10,171 bases of DNA from an archaeon (GCA_024399225.1 JAKSHV010000025.1:1-10171), one strand, 5' to 3'; positions 1-6,127 are shown, numbered from the stretch's first letter. The notes: generated from the letters alone by a model not told the origin. Translations and numbers: made by a program.

Positions 1-17
1 GTCTTTCTTTCCAACCC

Positions 18-25
18 TATTTAAA
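18..25 (+). promoter_or_regulatory. TATA box for the surface-protein gene
   Basis: TATTTAAA matches the archaeal TATA consensus. A transcript would start near position 45-50, giving a leader of about 45 nt that contains the 52-73 inverted repeat and the Shine-Dalgarno site. The position is inferred from sequence alone. Confidence 0.5.
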
Positions 26-51
26 CTACAAACAATATGTCAATTCAATTA

Positions 52-73
52 GTACACGCCGGAAGACGTGTAC
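52..73 (+). repeat. Perfect 7-bp inverted repeat in the 5' leader
   Basis: GTACACG (52-58) and CGTGTAC (67-73) are perfect reverse complements around an 8-nt loop CCGGAAGA. The repeat ends 3 nt before the AAAGGAG Shine-Dalgarno site (77-83), so it could form an RNA hairpin that tunes translation of the gene starting at 92, or act as a dyad operator just downstream of the predicted transcript start. Confidence 0.45.
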
Positions 74-91
74 CGGAAAGGAGAACACGAA

Positions 92-607
92 ATGACCGAC
101 ATCAACACAGGAGAGAACTCTTCCAAGAAGAAATTCCTCATTCCTCTGCTGGTCCTGCTCCTCTGCGGCGTATCCCTCATGGGTACCGCGTACGCTTACA
201 ACTCATCCCTCAACACCGAGGCTGACCTGAACGTACACTCCTATGAGATCACCGTCGGCGGAACGACCACCATCGCATTCAAACAGCCCCTCACCTATGA
301 TTCCTACATCAACAAGGACGGGGTCGCAAAATACTCCCTCAACGACTTCTCCGACAGCCTTACTGTAACAATGAAGAATGGACAGGGCGCCAAGGACTTC
401 GAGATCACCAATGTGGTCCTTGAATGCAGTGCTCCCGGTGCAGACTTCAAGTATTCCGTAGACGGAAAGACCATCACCCTTACTGCCACCGCACTCAAGG
501 ACACAGATGGAAAACCCGTTCTCGTCGACAAGCCCGCAGCTTCCTACAAGGTGTCCATCACTATCATCACCGAAGCCGTCGAGCCCGTTCCCACTCTGGA
601 AATTTAA
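92..607 (+). CDS. Signal-anchored secreted/surface protein, possibly TasA/CalY-like (SipW-type signal)
   Basis: The product is 171 aa. ATG at 92 was chosen over an upstream in-frame GTG at 68 because AAAGGAG (77-83) lies 8 nt before it and the GTG falls inside the leader hairpin. Residues 1-11 are polar, KKK at 12-14 gives the basic n-region, and residues 15-36 form one hydrophobic helix ending in GTAYAYN. That ending resembles both an A-x-A signal peptidase I site (cut after about residue 35) and the bacterial SipW-dependent signals of biofilm-fibre proteins such as TasA/CalY. The rest is Thr/Ser/Val-rich, has alternating hydrophobic residues as in a beta-sandwich, and shows no cysteine pair or catalytic motif. 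It probably sits outside the membrane, anchored or polymerised. The family assignment is tentative; secretion is the firmer claim. It stands alone with its own promoter and terminator. Confidence 0.72.
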   Translation: MTDINTGENSSKKKFLIPLLVLLLCGVSLMGTAYAYNSSLNTEADLNVHSYEITVGGTTTIAFKQPLTYDSYINKDGVAKYSLNDFSDSLTVTMKNGQGAKDFEITNVVLECSAPGADFKYSVDGKTITLTATALKDTDGKPVLVDKPAASYKVSITIITEAVEPVPTLEI

Positions 608-616
608 ACAATATCA

Positions 617-635
617 ACGGGGGTTCTCCCCCCGT
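617..635. terminator. Hairpin between convergent genes
   Basis: ACGGGGG (617-623) and CCCCCGT (629-635) form a perfect 7-bp stem with loop TTCTC. ATCTTTCT follows on the + strand. It lies 10 nt past the stop of the surface-protein gene and 20 nt past the stop of the convergent gene at 655, so it could terminate both. Confidence 0.55.
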
Positions 636-654
636 ATCTTTCTAACCGAAAAAA

Positions 655-1050
655 TCAGATTTTCTCGTAGTGCCCCAACTGCCATTCCACGATGGAATCG
701 ATGGAGAACTCTCCGGCACAGCCTTTGTAGAAAAGGTCGATGCTATGCTGGTTGTCGATGATCCTCAGGCCCTTGTCCGCGAGGATCCCATCGGCGATTG
801 TCTTAGCCGTCTCCTCGTTACCGGAAGCGAACGGTTTGTAATAGCCGATATGGTAGATCACGGTGGCGTTCATCTGGAAGGGATCCGTCTCTCCGTCGAT
901 GATGTCAAGCAGTTCCTCGAGGGCACCTTCCTTCGCTATGACGTCATCTCCGGAGACCCTGCGGTGTACCTCCATGATGACATTCATGCGGCCTTCCCTG
1001 TCGGAGGGAAAGGTCTTCTTCTTCCTTGCGAACAAAGATGCGAGCCCCAT
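655..1050 (-). CDS. Doc/Fic-fold protein with degraded catalytic motif
   Basis: The product is 131 aa, close to Doc toxins (about 126 aa). From memory of the phage P1 Doc sequence, residues 56-122 follow Doc closely: D-x-F-x-x-x-A-T before the core helix, then KPFASGNEETA (72-82), a leucine/glycine segment ending ADKGL, and GEFSIDSIVE near the C-terminus, where Doc has GEISVSSVAD. Fic proteins use HPFxxGNGRxxR, and Doc uses HxFxxANKRT. Here the catalytic His is replaced by Lys72 and the Lys/Arg positions by Glu79-Glu80, while Phe74, Gly77, Asn78, Thr81 and Ala82 remain. AMP- or phosphate-transfer activity is therefore doubtful; a structural, antitoxin-like or altered role is possible. No Phd-type antitoxin gene is adjacent. 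ATG at 1050 follows a weak AGGG site and a good minus-strand TATA box at 1080-1087. The Doc likeness is my alignment by eye. Confidence 0.62.
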   Translation of the reverse strand: MGLASLFARKKKTFPSDREGRMNVIMEVHRRVSGDDVIAKEGALEELLDIIDGETDPFQMNATVIYHIGYYKPFASGNEETAKTIADGILADKGLRIIDNQHSIDLFYKGCAGEFSIDSIVEWQLGHYEKI

Positions 1051-1079
1051 GATATCTGAAACCCTGTTTAGAATGTCCC

Positions 1080-1087
1080 AATATAAA
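1080..1087 (-). promoter_or_regulatory. TATA box for the Doc-like gene
   Basis: On the minus strand this reads TTTATATT. The predicted transcript start is near 1057, a few nt before ATG at 1050, so the leader is very short. Confidence 0.55.
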
Positions 1088-1104
1088 CTCTCTGTGCGAC
1101 ATCA

Positions 1105-1124
1105 GTAGACAATTTGTAGACAAT
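1105..1124. repeat. Tandem 9-bp repeat GTAGACAAT, 11-bp period
   Basis: GTAGACAAT occurs at 1105-1113 and again at 1116-1124, separated by two T residues. The 11-bp spacing puts both copies on the same helix face, about 20 bp upstream of the minus-strand TATA box of the Doc-like gene. That is where archaeal activators or adjacent repressors often bind. This is a candidate operator only. Confidence 0.4.
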
Positions 1125-1203
1125 CTAAGAATATTGAACATGGTCAAAACGAATAATAGCCAGAGAGATTATTTTCATATCATAAGCGGAGTGAAAAATG
1201 TAT

Positions 1204-1229
1204 GGGGTTTAGATAGTCTTCTAAACCCC
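1204..1229 (-). terminator. Strong hairpin after the unknown gene at 1241
   Basis: GGGGTTTAGA (1204-1213) and TCTAAACCCC (1220-1229) form a perfect 10-bp stem with a 6-nt loop, 11 nt past the minus-strand stop codon at 1241. A short T run follows on the minus strand (complement of GAAAAATG, 1193-1200). It probably ends the transcript from 1534 before it reaches the Doc-like gene's promoter. Confidence 0.6.
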
Positions 1230-1240
1230 GGAAAAGTGAT

Positions 1241-1534
1241 TCAGCAGGCACCGGCCTTGGGTGCATGGAACTTGTAACGGAGGATCTTCTCGACGATTCT
1301 GTTGACGTTCCTGTTGTACATCTCGACGATCATCTGATCCTTGCTTTTGTTCCAGGTGACCGTTCCGTAGAAGTGCATGCGGGACGCATCGAACTGCCTG
1401 AAGGTGCAGGAATCATCCTCGAAGGAGATCTTGTAAACACCGTCCGAAACATACTCGATGTAGTCCTCGACGAAGGGCTTCCATCTGATCATAACCGACT
1501 CATCCGCAGACTGTTTCTCAGCTTCGTTTGACAC
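1241..1534 (-). CDS. Small protein of unknown function
   Basis: I do not recognise this family. From the GTG at 1534 it encodes about 97 aa. The reading frame continues upstream to a TTG at 1573, but that stretch uses TTA, ATA, CGA and CTA codons, which are rare elsewhere in the window, so I prefer the GTG. An ATG at 1492, with GGATGAG about 8 nt before it, would give an 83-aa product and cannot be excluded. No start has a strong Shine-Dalgarno site. The protein is soluble, has no membrane segment, and begins with a charged Glu/Lys/Ser stretch followed by aromatic-rich, beta-like segments (SDGVYKISFEDD, MHFYGTVTWNKS) and a basic C-terminal helix. The alternating strands resemble a small beta-barrel or binding fold, but that is inference. 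A strong hairpin lies just past its stop. Confidence 0.5.
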   Translation of the reverse strand: MSNEAEKQSADESVMIRWKPFVEDYIEYVSDGVYKISFEDDSCTFRQFDASRMHFYGTVTWNKSKDQMIVEMYNRNVNRIVEKILRYKFHAPKAGAC

Positions 1535-1612
1535 GTTCTTTAGGTATCGGAAACTGGTTATTAAGGGTTTCAAAAGTTGGATGAAACAAGTCAGATTACG
1601 ACGATTGCCGAA

Positions 1613-1623
1613 CTATAAAATAG
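1613..1623. promoter_or_regulatory. Bidirectional TATA element CTATAAAATAG
   Basis: The 11-mer is an imperfect palindrome. It reads TATAAAAT on the + strand and TTTTATAG on the - strand, so it could serve the two-gene unit to the right (transcript start about 1645) and the unknown gene to the left (about 1590). No other good TATA box lies between these divergent genes. Confidence 0.4.
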
Positions 1624-1660
1624 ATACCTATGCCCTTTGATGGCCCCAAGAACTACACTA

Positions 1661-1699
1661 TTTTCAGACAACATCGCCGATCACACTTCTATCTGAAAA
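1661..1699. repeat. 8-bp inverted repeat in the leader of the two-gene unit
   Basis: TTTTCAGA (1661-1668) and TCTGAAAA (1692-1699) are perfect reverse complements separated by 23 nt. They fall between the TATA element and the start codon at 1739. A dimeric repressor site or leader hairpin is possible; neither is proven. Confidence 0.35.
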
Positions 1700-1738
1700 A
1701 ACAAATAACAACACGTCGTTACGAAATTTGGTGAGGCG

Positions 1739-2239
1739 ATGGTCAAAAAGAAATCAGATAGAATTAACGAAATACTAGCTTCCATGGATGCACATGATAT
1801 GCTGAAGGTGATACGGGTACTCCAGAATACGGTGGGCGATGTGAAATTGCTCGAAGCACTCGAAACAGTGACATATTCTAAAACTGATTTTGATCCAGAG
1901 GATATCGCGGACCAGGCATCCGACTGCACTGAGATGGATGAACGCGAATGGTATTCTATCGCCACTGACAACGGATACGGAGGCTACATCGATTCGGGCG
2001 AACATGCATCCGAACTGATTCTCGATAATCTGCGCGATGCCTTTGAGAAGGAATTGAGACAGATCGTCCTTACTGGCAATAAAGGACAGGCATCGAAATA
2101 CCTTCGCGCCATCGCTGACGGACTCAGACAGGCATCGGGCATCCTGACAGAGGAGACAGAGGATTTCATCAACGACTTCACTGAAGAACTCGAAAGGCGT
2201 GCCGAAGAAAAGGAATTCGATGACATATTCGAATGGTGA
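1739..2239 (+). CDS. Acidic helical protein of unknown function, first gene of a two-gene unit
   Basis: The 166-aa product belongs to no family I can name. ATG at 1739 is preceded by GGTGA (1730-1734), complementary to the archaeal 16S tail but close to the start. The N-terminus is basic (MVKKKSDR) and the rest strongly acidic, ending in ERRAEEKEFDDIFEW. Most of it is predicted helical with heptad-like leucines. A central loop (about residues 69-86) has EWYSIATDNGYGGYIDSGEH, rich in Gly, Tyr and Asp. There are no membrane segments and only one cysteine. The stop is 6 nt before the next start, so the two genes are almost certainly co-transcribed and probably translationally coupled, suggesting partner proteins. 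Codons such as ATA, CTA and GAT are more frequent than in the operon at 6128-9222, consistent with an accessory origin. Confidence 0.7.
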   Translation: MVKKKSDRINEILASMDAHDMLKVIRVLQNTVGDVKLLEALETVTYSKTDFDPEDIADQASDCTEMDEREWYSIATDNGYGGYIDSGEHASELILDNLRDAFEKELRQIVLTGNKGQASKYLRAIADGLRQASGILTEETEDFINDFTEELERRAEEKEFDDIFEW

Positions 2240-2245
2240 CGCTTT

Positions 2246-4414
2246 ATGTCACACTATCGTGTAAAAGTTAAACTCAAAGACATCAAAGGAACCATCTCGA
2301 GGGAATTCATCGTCCCTTCGGGAATCACATTCGAAGGCCTCGAGAAGACCATCAACATATTCTTTGGCTGGAGCGGAGAGCACCTTTCGACCTTCGAGAT
2401 CAAGGGAGAACGTTTCAGTATTATTAGCAGCCGTTTCCCCGACCGCCCGTTCTGGGGAAGATATGCATATTCTGATGCAGTCTGTCTGAAAGAATACAAG
2501 GATAGGAAACTAACATACACCTACAATCTCGGAGACTGCTGGAGACATGATGTCGAAGTTGTGGAAGAACTAGAGGGAGATATTGACCTGCCCAGGCTTC
2601 TGAAAGCTAGAGGGTCCGACTACTTAGAAGATTGCGGAGGACCTTTCGCATATGATAATTCGACGCTTGAGAAATACTCGTTCGATGATGAGGAGATGGA
2701 AATCTACAACGGATTCATCGCTGCCGAATGGGATGATTCGCTAGCGAACCCCAGGATTAGGCAAATACCCTATGATGCCGTTTATTCAGTCGGTATAGCA
2801 CTCACCCTTCCAAGAGATGTGCCATTGTATATCGATACTGCAACTGGCGCAGTATACTCTACTGTGGTGAACACATATTTCCCTGTTGCAGAGGATATTA
2901 CGCAATTCCTACCCATTGATGAAGATTATCGCTTCGAATTGGGTACGGAGTTCCGTAACTATCTGCTGAAAGAGGAACTGCTCGACTCGGACAGTTCCGA
3001 TGAATTCTACAATGATCCCCGTGAACTGTATTCACGTCTGTATGAAGAGGATAGGTTCTCATCGGGGATCCTGTGCGACTATTTAGCAAACTATGCCGCC
3101 AACGTTCTGGAAGAAATGGAATTTGAGATCGGTTCGGAGCATTATTACGAAAATGGATTGTTCAGATCGCCAAATGTCTCCCCGATCAGTTCCATCCTAT
3201 CCGAGCACAAATGCCCCTGCTGTGGGAATACACTGTCCAATCCGAACGTCGATTCGAATGAAGAATACCGCAAATACGGCAACTTCCAGATTCGCCCAGT
3301 AAAAATGACCTGCATCGGGTGTGGAAAGATTCAGAAGATTGTACCTGCAGGGATTATGAATGATTTCACATACGAAGGTTTCCGCTCACCGATGTATTTC
3401 CTGCAACATCTCATCTCTGATCTGTACGAAAATCCAGGTGATGCGCGCAATGTTGCAGAGATAGCGTACTACCTAATGCTATATGGTGACAGATTGAAAG
3501 CCTGCGAATATACGGAATCTGTTTCAGGTTCTTCGGACGCAGGGGCAGTTGCCTTGGCCTCTGCGGTACGGTACATCTGCGGAATGCCAGATGCTGAGTC
3601 GCTGCAGGTCGTGAAAGAAAACATCAGGGAACTCGATTCGTTCAATGAGGATATAAAAGCGACCCTAGCAGCATTGTGCACTACCACGAACATTGACCAC
3701 CCATTCGATGCAGCACTGCACACGTATCTCGATACAAATGAAGAGACCTACGAATATTCGCTGAATATCTACTTAATCTCCACAATATTGCCAGGAACAC
3801 ACCATGTGCAGAAACAACTTTCCGAGATACTGTTGAATATATCAAATAGGCTGGGCGGATTTTGGAAGTGGTTCTTTTTCGAATCATACTGCAGATCAAT
3901 GATTGTCCAAAAAAGATGTGGCGAGATCCAATTAGATACAATCAAAGAGAAGGATCTCGACCAATATTCTGAATACGGAATTCTATTCAGATATCGTAAG
4001 GCAACATTGCTATCGGCGCGCGGGGGCAATTCAGCTGAGAAGGAGTTGAAAAGAACGCTCACGGAGATGTTCAACTTCTCGAAGAAAAATCCGGAAACAA
4101 AATTTAGACTCGCATATGCAGCCATTCTGGTACATCACTGCGGCATCCGTTACAAGAACAAGGACCTACTCAGCCTCTCGCTGAAATGGGTATCTGAAAC
4201 AAAGGATACAGGATTCATCGGAGAGAAGGACGTGGAAGAATTCTTCAAAACATTCTTCGAGGTTGCTTTGGCGGACCGTAGCCATGAAGATGTGAAAAAG
4301 ATCGTAAAACGTTACAAGTTTGATGTAAAAGTCCCGGACGAAACTCCCGAAGTGTTCCAGCCTTCATCTGTCGGAAATCTGCTATCTCAGTACAGGGCAT
4401 ACTATGAATACTGA
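2246..4414 (+). CDS. pRiA4b ORF-3-like / zinc-ribbon / helical-repeat multidomain protein
   Basis: The product is 722 aa. Residues 1 to about 140 match the plasmid pRiA4b ORF-3 family (also called IS1096 passenger TnpR-like): a beta strand with FIVPSGITFEGLEKTI, then FGWSGEHLSTF, the hallmark YTYNLGDCWRHD (91-102) and EDCGGPFAY (128-136). Around residues 180-245, LYIDTATGAVY and the following acidic helix faintly recall UPF0158 proteins; this is tentative. A zinc ribbon follows, with CPCCG at 323-327 and CIGCG at 356-360. From about 370 to the end the protein is helical with TPR-like spacing, including YYLMLYGDRLKACEY, and no catalytic motif is visible. It has no membrane segment. The 6-nt gap after the 166-aa gene replaces a clear Shine-Dalgarno site. 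pRiA4b-domain proteins usually occur near mobile elements, but no transposase is present here. The function of this architecture is unknown to me. Confidence 0.78.
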   Translation: MSHYRVKVKLKDIKGTISREFIVPSGITFEGLEKTINIFFGWSGEHLSTFEIKGERFSIISSRFPDRPFWGRYAYSDAVCLKEYKDRKLTYTYNLGDCWRHDVEVVEELEGDIDLPRLLKARGSDYLEDCGGPFAYDNSTLEKYSFDDEEMEIYNGFIAAEWDDSLANPRIRQIPYDAVYSVGIALTLPRDVPLYIDTATGAVYSTVVNTYFPVAEDITQFLPIDEDYRFELGTEFRNYLLKEELLDSDSSDEFYNDPRELYSRLYEEDRFSSGILCDYLANYAANVLEEMEFEIGSEHYYENGLFRSPNVSPISSILSEHKCPCCGNTLSNPNVDSNEEYRKYGNFQIRPVKMTCIGCGKIQKIVPAGIMNDFTYEGFRSPMYFLQHLISDLYENPGDARNVAEIAYYLMLYGDRLKACEYTESVSGSSDAGAVALASAVRYICGMPDAESLQVVKENIRELDSFNEDIKATLAALCTTTNIDHPFDAALHTYLDTNEETYEYSLNIYLISTILPGTHHVQKQLSEILLNISNRLGGFWKWFFFESYCRSMIVQKRCGEIQLDTIKEKDLDQYSEYGILFRYRKATLLSARGGNSAEKELKRTLTEMFNFSKKNPETKFRLAYAAILVHHCGIRYKNKDLLSLSLKWVSETKDTGFIGEKDVEEFFKTFFEVALADRSHEDVKKIVKRYKFDVKVPDETPEVFQPSSVGNLLSQYRAYYEY

Positions 4415-4415
4415 A

Positions 4416-4453
4416 CTCTGGCACATTCACCAGATTGAGAGAATGTGCCAGAG
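4416..4453. terminator. Perfect 13-bp hairpin between convergent genes
   Basis: CTCTGGCACATTC (4416-4428) pairs perfectly with GAATGTGCCAGAG (4441-4453) around a 12-nt loop. It starts 1 nt past the stop of the multidomain gene and ends 8 nt before the stop of the convergent EFR1 gene, so it can act for both. CAAAATAATC follows, with no strong T run on the + strand. It is the longest perfect hairpin I found in the window. Confidence 0.65.
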
Positions 4454-4461
4454 CAAAATAA

Positions 4462-5226
4462 TCATTCCTGAGCCACACTAACATAATCGGGACAGACGAA
4501 CCTGCCTTTGTCTTCAGTCTTGCCCTTGATGTCGATGGCGGCCTGAGGACACCTGTGAAGGCACCCGTAGCAGCAGAAACAGTCCTTTCCGATGCTTGCT
4601 TTTCCGTCTACGATCTTAACATTGTTGGAAGGGCAGAACTCGACACACTTTCCGCATCCGGTGCAGGAATCGGAGATCACGTAACCTGCGTCGGCCATGT
4701 GCTTTGTGAACATGTTGTTCACGGGGCCGGACTTCAGTCCTGCGAAACGGGTCTTGTCGGTCTTGACAATTTTCTCTCCATTGAGGATCTTCTCCGCCAC
4801 TGGTTCGAGTGTGAGGAGTGCCTTCCTGTTGGTCACTTCCACGGTGGCCATATCGGGCATGGGGGACATTACGACGTAGTTGTCGGTCATCACGATTCCG
4901 GTGAGGCCCATGAACTCGATATCCTTCCCTGCGAGAGTCTTTGCAACGTATACATCCGCCTTTCCGCAGTTGAGGCCCATTGTTGCGACAACATAGACCT
5001 TCTTACATCCCTTGCAGCCGGCCCTCCACAGGCATGTCCCCACAGGTTCGCGCCTCCTCCACCCGTAGATGGCACACCCTCTGACGCACCGTCCCCCCGC
5101 TTCGAACTCCATAGAGAGATCGTTCTTGAGAATATCATTCAGGGAAACGACCTCATCACACAATTTCTCTGCAAGCGCATCTGCGATGTACCTGCTGTTA
5201 CCGGTTCCCGAGAAGCAGATTATCAT
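4462..5226 (-). CDS. EFR1-family ferredoxin: flavodoxin-like domain plus two [4Fe-4S] clusters
   Basis: The product is 254 aa, a usual length for EFR1 proteins. The flavodoxin-like domain starts at once with FSGTGNSRYIAD (5-16), the FMN phosphate loop, then KKVYVVATMG (75-84) and MGLTGIVMTDNYVVM (106-120). The C-terminus has two ferredoxin motifs: Cys188, 191, 194, 198 in CTGCGKCVEFCP, and Cys216, 219, 222, 226 in CFCCYGCLHRCP. It is a cytoplasmic electron-transfer protein; the partner is not evident. Residues 43-72 are atypical. Family members there usually read roughly YVFV-PIYAWRIPR, but this copy has several Arg, Gly and Cys residues encoded by a very G-rich stretch while keeping IYGW and the right length. 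The start ATG lies 2 nt after the nucleosidase stop, with AGGGG in the end of that gene, so the two form an operon. Confidence 0.85.
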   Translation of the reverse strand: MIICFSGTGNSRYIADALAEKLCDEVVSLNDILKNDLSMEFEAGGRCVRGCAIYGWRRREPVGTCLWRAGCKGCKKVYVVATMGLNCGKADVYVAKTLAGKDIEFMGLTGIVMTDNYVVMSPMPDMATVEVTNRKALLTLEPVAEKILNGEKIVKTDKTRFAGLKSGPVNNMFTKHMADAGYVISDSCTGCGKCVEFCPSNNVKIVDGKASIGKDCFCCYGCLHRCPQAAIDIKGKTEDKGRFVCPDYVSVAQE

Positions 5227-5228
5227 TT

Positions 5229-6020
5229 TTACAACCCCTTGATCATCTCAATTACCGCATTGGCACTTTCGCGACCTATTTCTTCCATGTGATCGATGAA
5301 CTGTTCGCCGCTGGTGTCATCGGAAATGGCCCTTATGATGACGAAAGGAATGCCGTTGAGGTAGCAGGTCTGTGCGATAGCACCGCCCTCCATCTCGCAG
5401 CACTTCGCGTCGGGGAAGTCGGCAAGGATGGAGATCTTCTGGGAATCCTCCGAGATGAATAGGTCTCCGGTGGCGATGAGTCCCTCGAGGACCTTTGCAT
5501 CGGGAGCGGAGTCCTTCACTGCCTTCAGGGCACTCTCACGGAGCTTCTCATCAGCTTCGAAGAACACCTTTCCGGTGTAAGGGATCTCATGTATCTCGAA
5601 TCCGATGGCGGAGACATCGTAATCGTGCTGTGCGGTCTTCACAGATATAATGAAATCCCCTATACGGAGACTGCTGTCAAGTGATCCGGCGGCACCGCTG
5701 TTGATGACCGCCTTGACATTGAACTGGGAGATGAGGGTCTGTGCGCAGATACCTGCGTTGACCTTTCCCATTCCGCATTTGACGACGACCACATCATGTC
5801 CCGCAAGTTTTCCGATACAGAAATCCATGTCGGCGATCTTCTCGGTCCTTTCTATGGTCATCTCCTTCTTGATGTCGTTCACTTCGCAGTCCATGGCGCC
5901 CACGATACCGATCCTCTCGGGCTGAGAATCATCGGAATTCACGTTCCCGTAGGCGACGATACCGAGACCGCCCGCGACCACGAGGATGGCAACCAAAGCA
6001 GTTACCGCTGCATTGTTCAT
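5229..6020 (-). CDS. Membrane-anchored MTA/SAH nucleosidase (purine nucleoside phosphorylase superfamily)
   Basis: The product is 263 aa. Residues 35-263 align along their length with bacterial MTA/SAH nucleosidase (MtnN, about 232 aa), which hydrolyses 5'-methylthioadenosine and S-adenosylhomocysteine to adenine and the thioribose compounds. Conserved are RIGIVGAMDCEV with Glu46 (catalytic Glu12 in E. coli), NSGAAGSLDSSLRIGD (107-122), CEMEGGAIA with Met210-Glu211, and RAISD with Asp234 (the catalytic Asp197). The odd part is residues 1-28: a hydrophobic helix (VTALVAILVVAGGLGIVAYG) before the enzyme domain, which looks like a signal anchor or uncleaved signal. The start ATG at 6020 has GGGGG 10 nt upstream. 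Other substrates of the superfamily cannot be excluded. It is the first gene of an operon with the EFR1 gene. Membrane location is inferred from the helix alone. Confidence 0.85.
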   Translation of the reverse strand: MNNAAVTALVAILVVAGGLGIVAYGNVNSDDSQPERIGIVGAMDCEVNDIKKEMTIERTEKIADMDFCIGKLAGHDVVVVKCGMGKVNAGICAQTLISQFNVKAVINSGAAGSLDSSLRIGDFIISVKTAQHDYDVSAIGFEIHEIPYTGKVFFEADEKLRESALKAVKDSAPDAKVLEGLIATGDLFISEDSQKISILADFPDAKCCEMEGGAIAQTCYLNGIPFVIIRAISDDTSGEQFIDHMEEIGRESANAVIEMIKGL

Positions 6021-6041
6021 AGCTAGTAATCCCCCAGGTCT

Positions 6042-6049
6042 CTATAAAT
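6042..6049 (-). promoter_or_regulatory. Alternative TATA box close to the nucleosidase gene
   Basis: On the minus strand this reads ATTTATAG. It would start a transcript almost exactly at the ATG (6020), giving a leaderless message. The element at 6081-6088 allows a leader containing the GGGGG site and is the preferred promoter; both may be used. Confidence 0.3.
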
Positions 6050-6080
6050 GGGTTATCCAACAATACCCAGAATCTACCTC

Positions 6081-6088
6081 TTTTATAG
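6081..6088. promoter_or_regulatory. Shared TATA element of divergent operons
   Basis: TTTTATAG on the + strand fits the operon starting at 6128 (transcript start about 6111, just before the Shine-Dalgarno site). Its complement CTATAAAA fits the nucleosidase operon (transcript start about 6058). If one element serves both, TBP binding orientation would decide the direction. Confidence 0.45.
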
Positions 6089-6127
6089 GTGCAGGACCAT
6101 GCACCCTCATCATTTTGGAGGGGTGAG

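Noticed and set aside
68..91. Upstream GTG start for the surface protein
   Set aside because: It lies within the leader hairpin and the Shine-Dalgarno site points to ATG at 92.
1140..1277. Plus-strand 45-codon ORF beginning ATGGTCAAAACG
   Set aside because: It has no ribosome site, runs through the 10-bp terminator hairpin and overlaps the minus-strand gene; its open length is within chance.
2246..2680. Insertion sequence (IS1096-like)
   Set aside because: Only the passenger-type pRiA4b domain is present; there is no transposase, terminal inverted repeat or target duplication.
5008..5100. Compensated frameshift to explain the odd EFR1 patch
   Set aside because: I translated the stretch in both other frames; neither restores the expected family sequence, and the in-frame version keeps IYGW and the right length.
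5008..5100. Diversity-generating retroelement variable region in the EFR1 gene
   Set aside because: No reverse transcriptase or template repeat is present, and the changes trend to G at mixed positions rather than from adenines only.
4555..5292. Plus-strand 245-aa open frame
   Set aside because: It is the antisense shadow of the EFR1 gene, whose Cys motifs and FMN loop are clear, and its His/Gly-rich product matches nothing.
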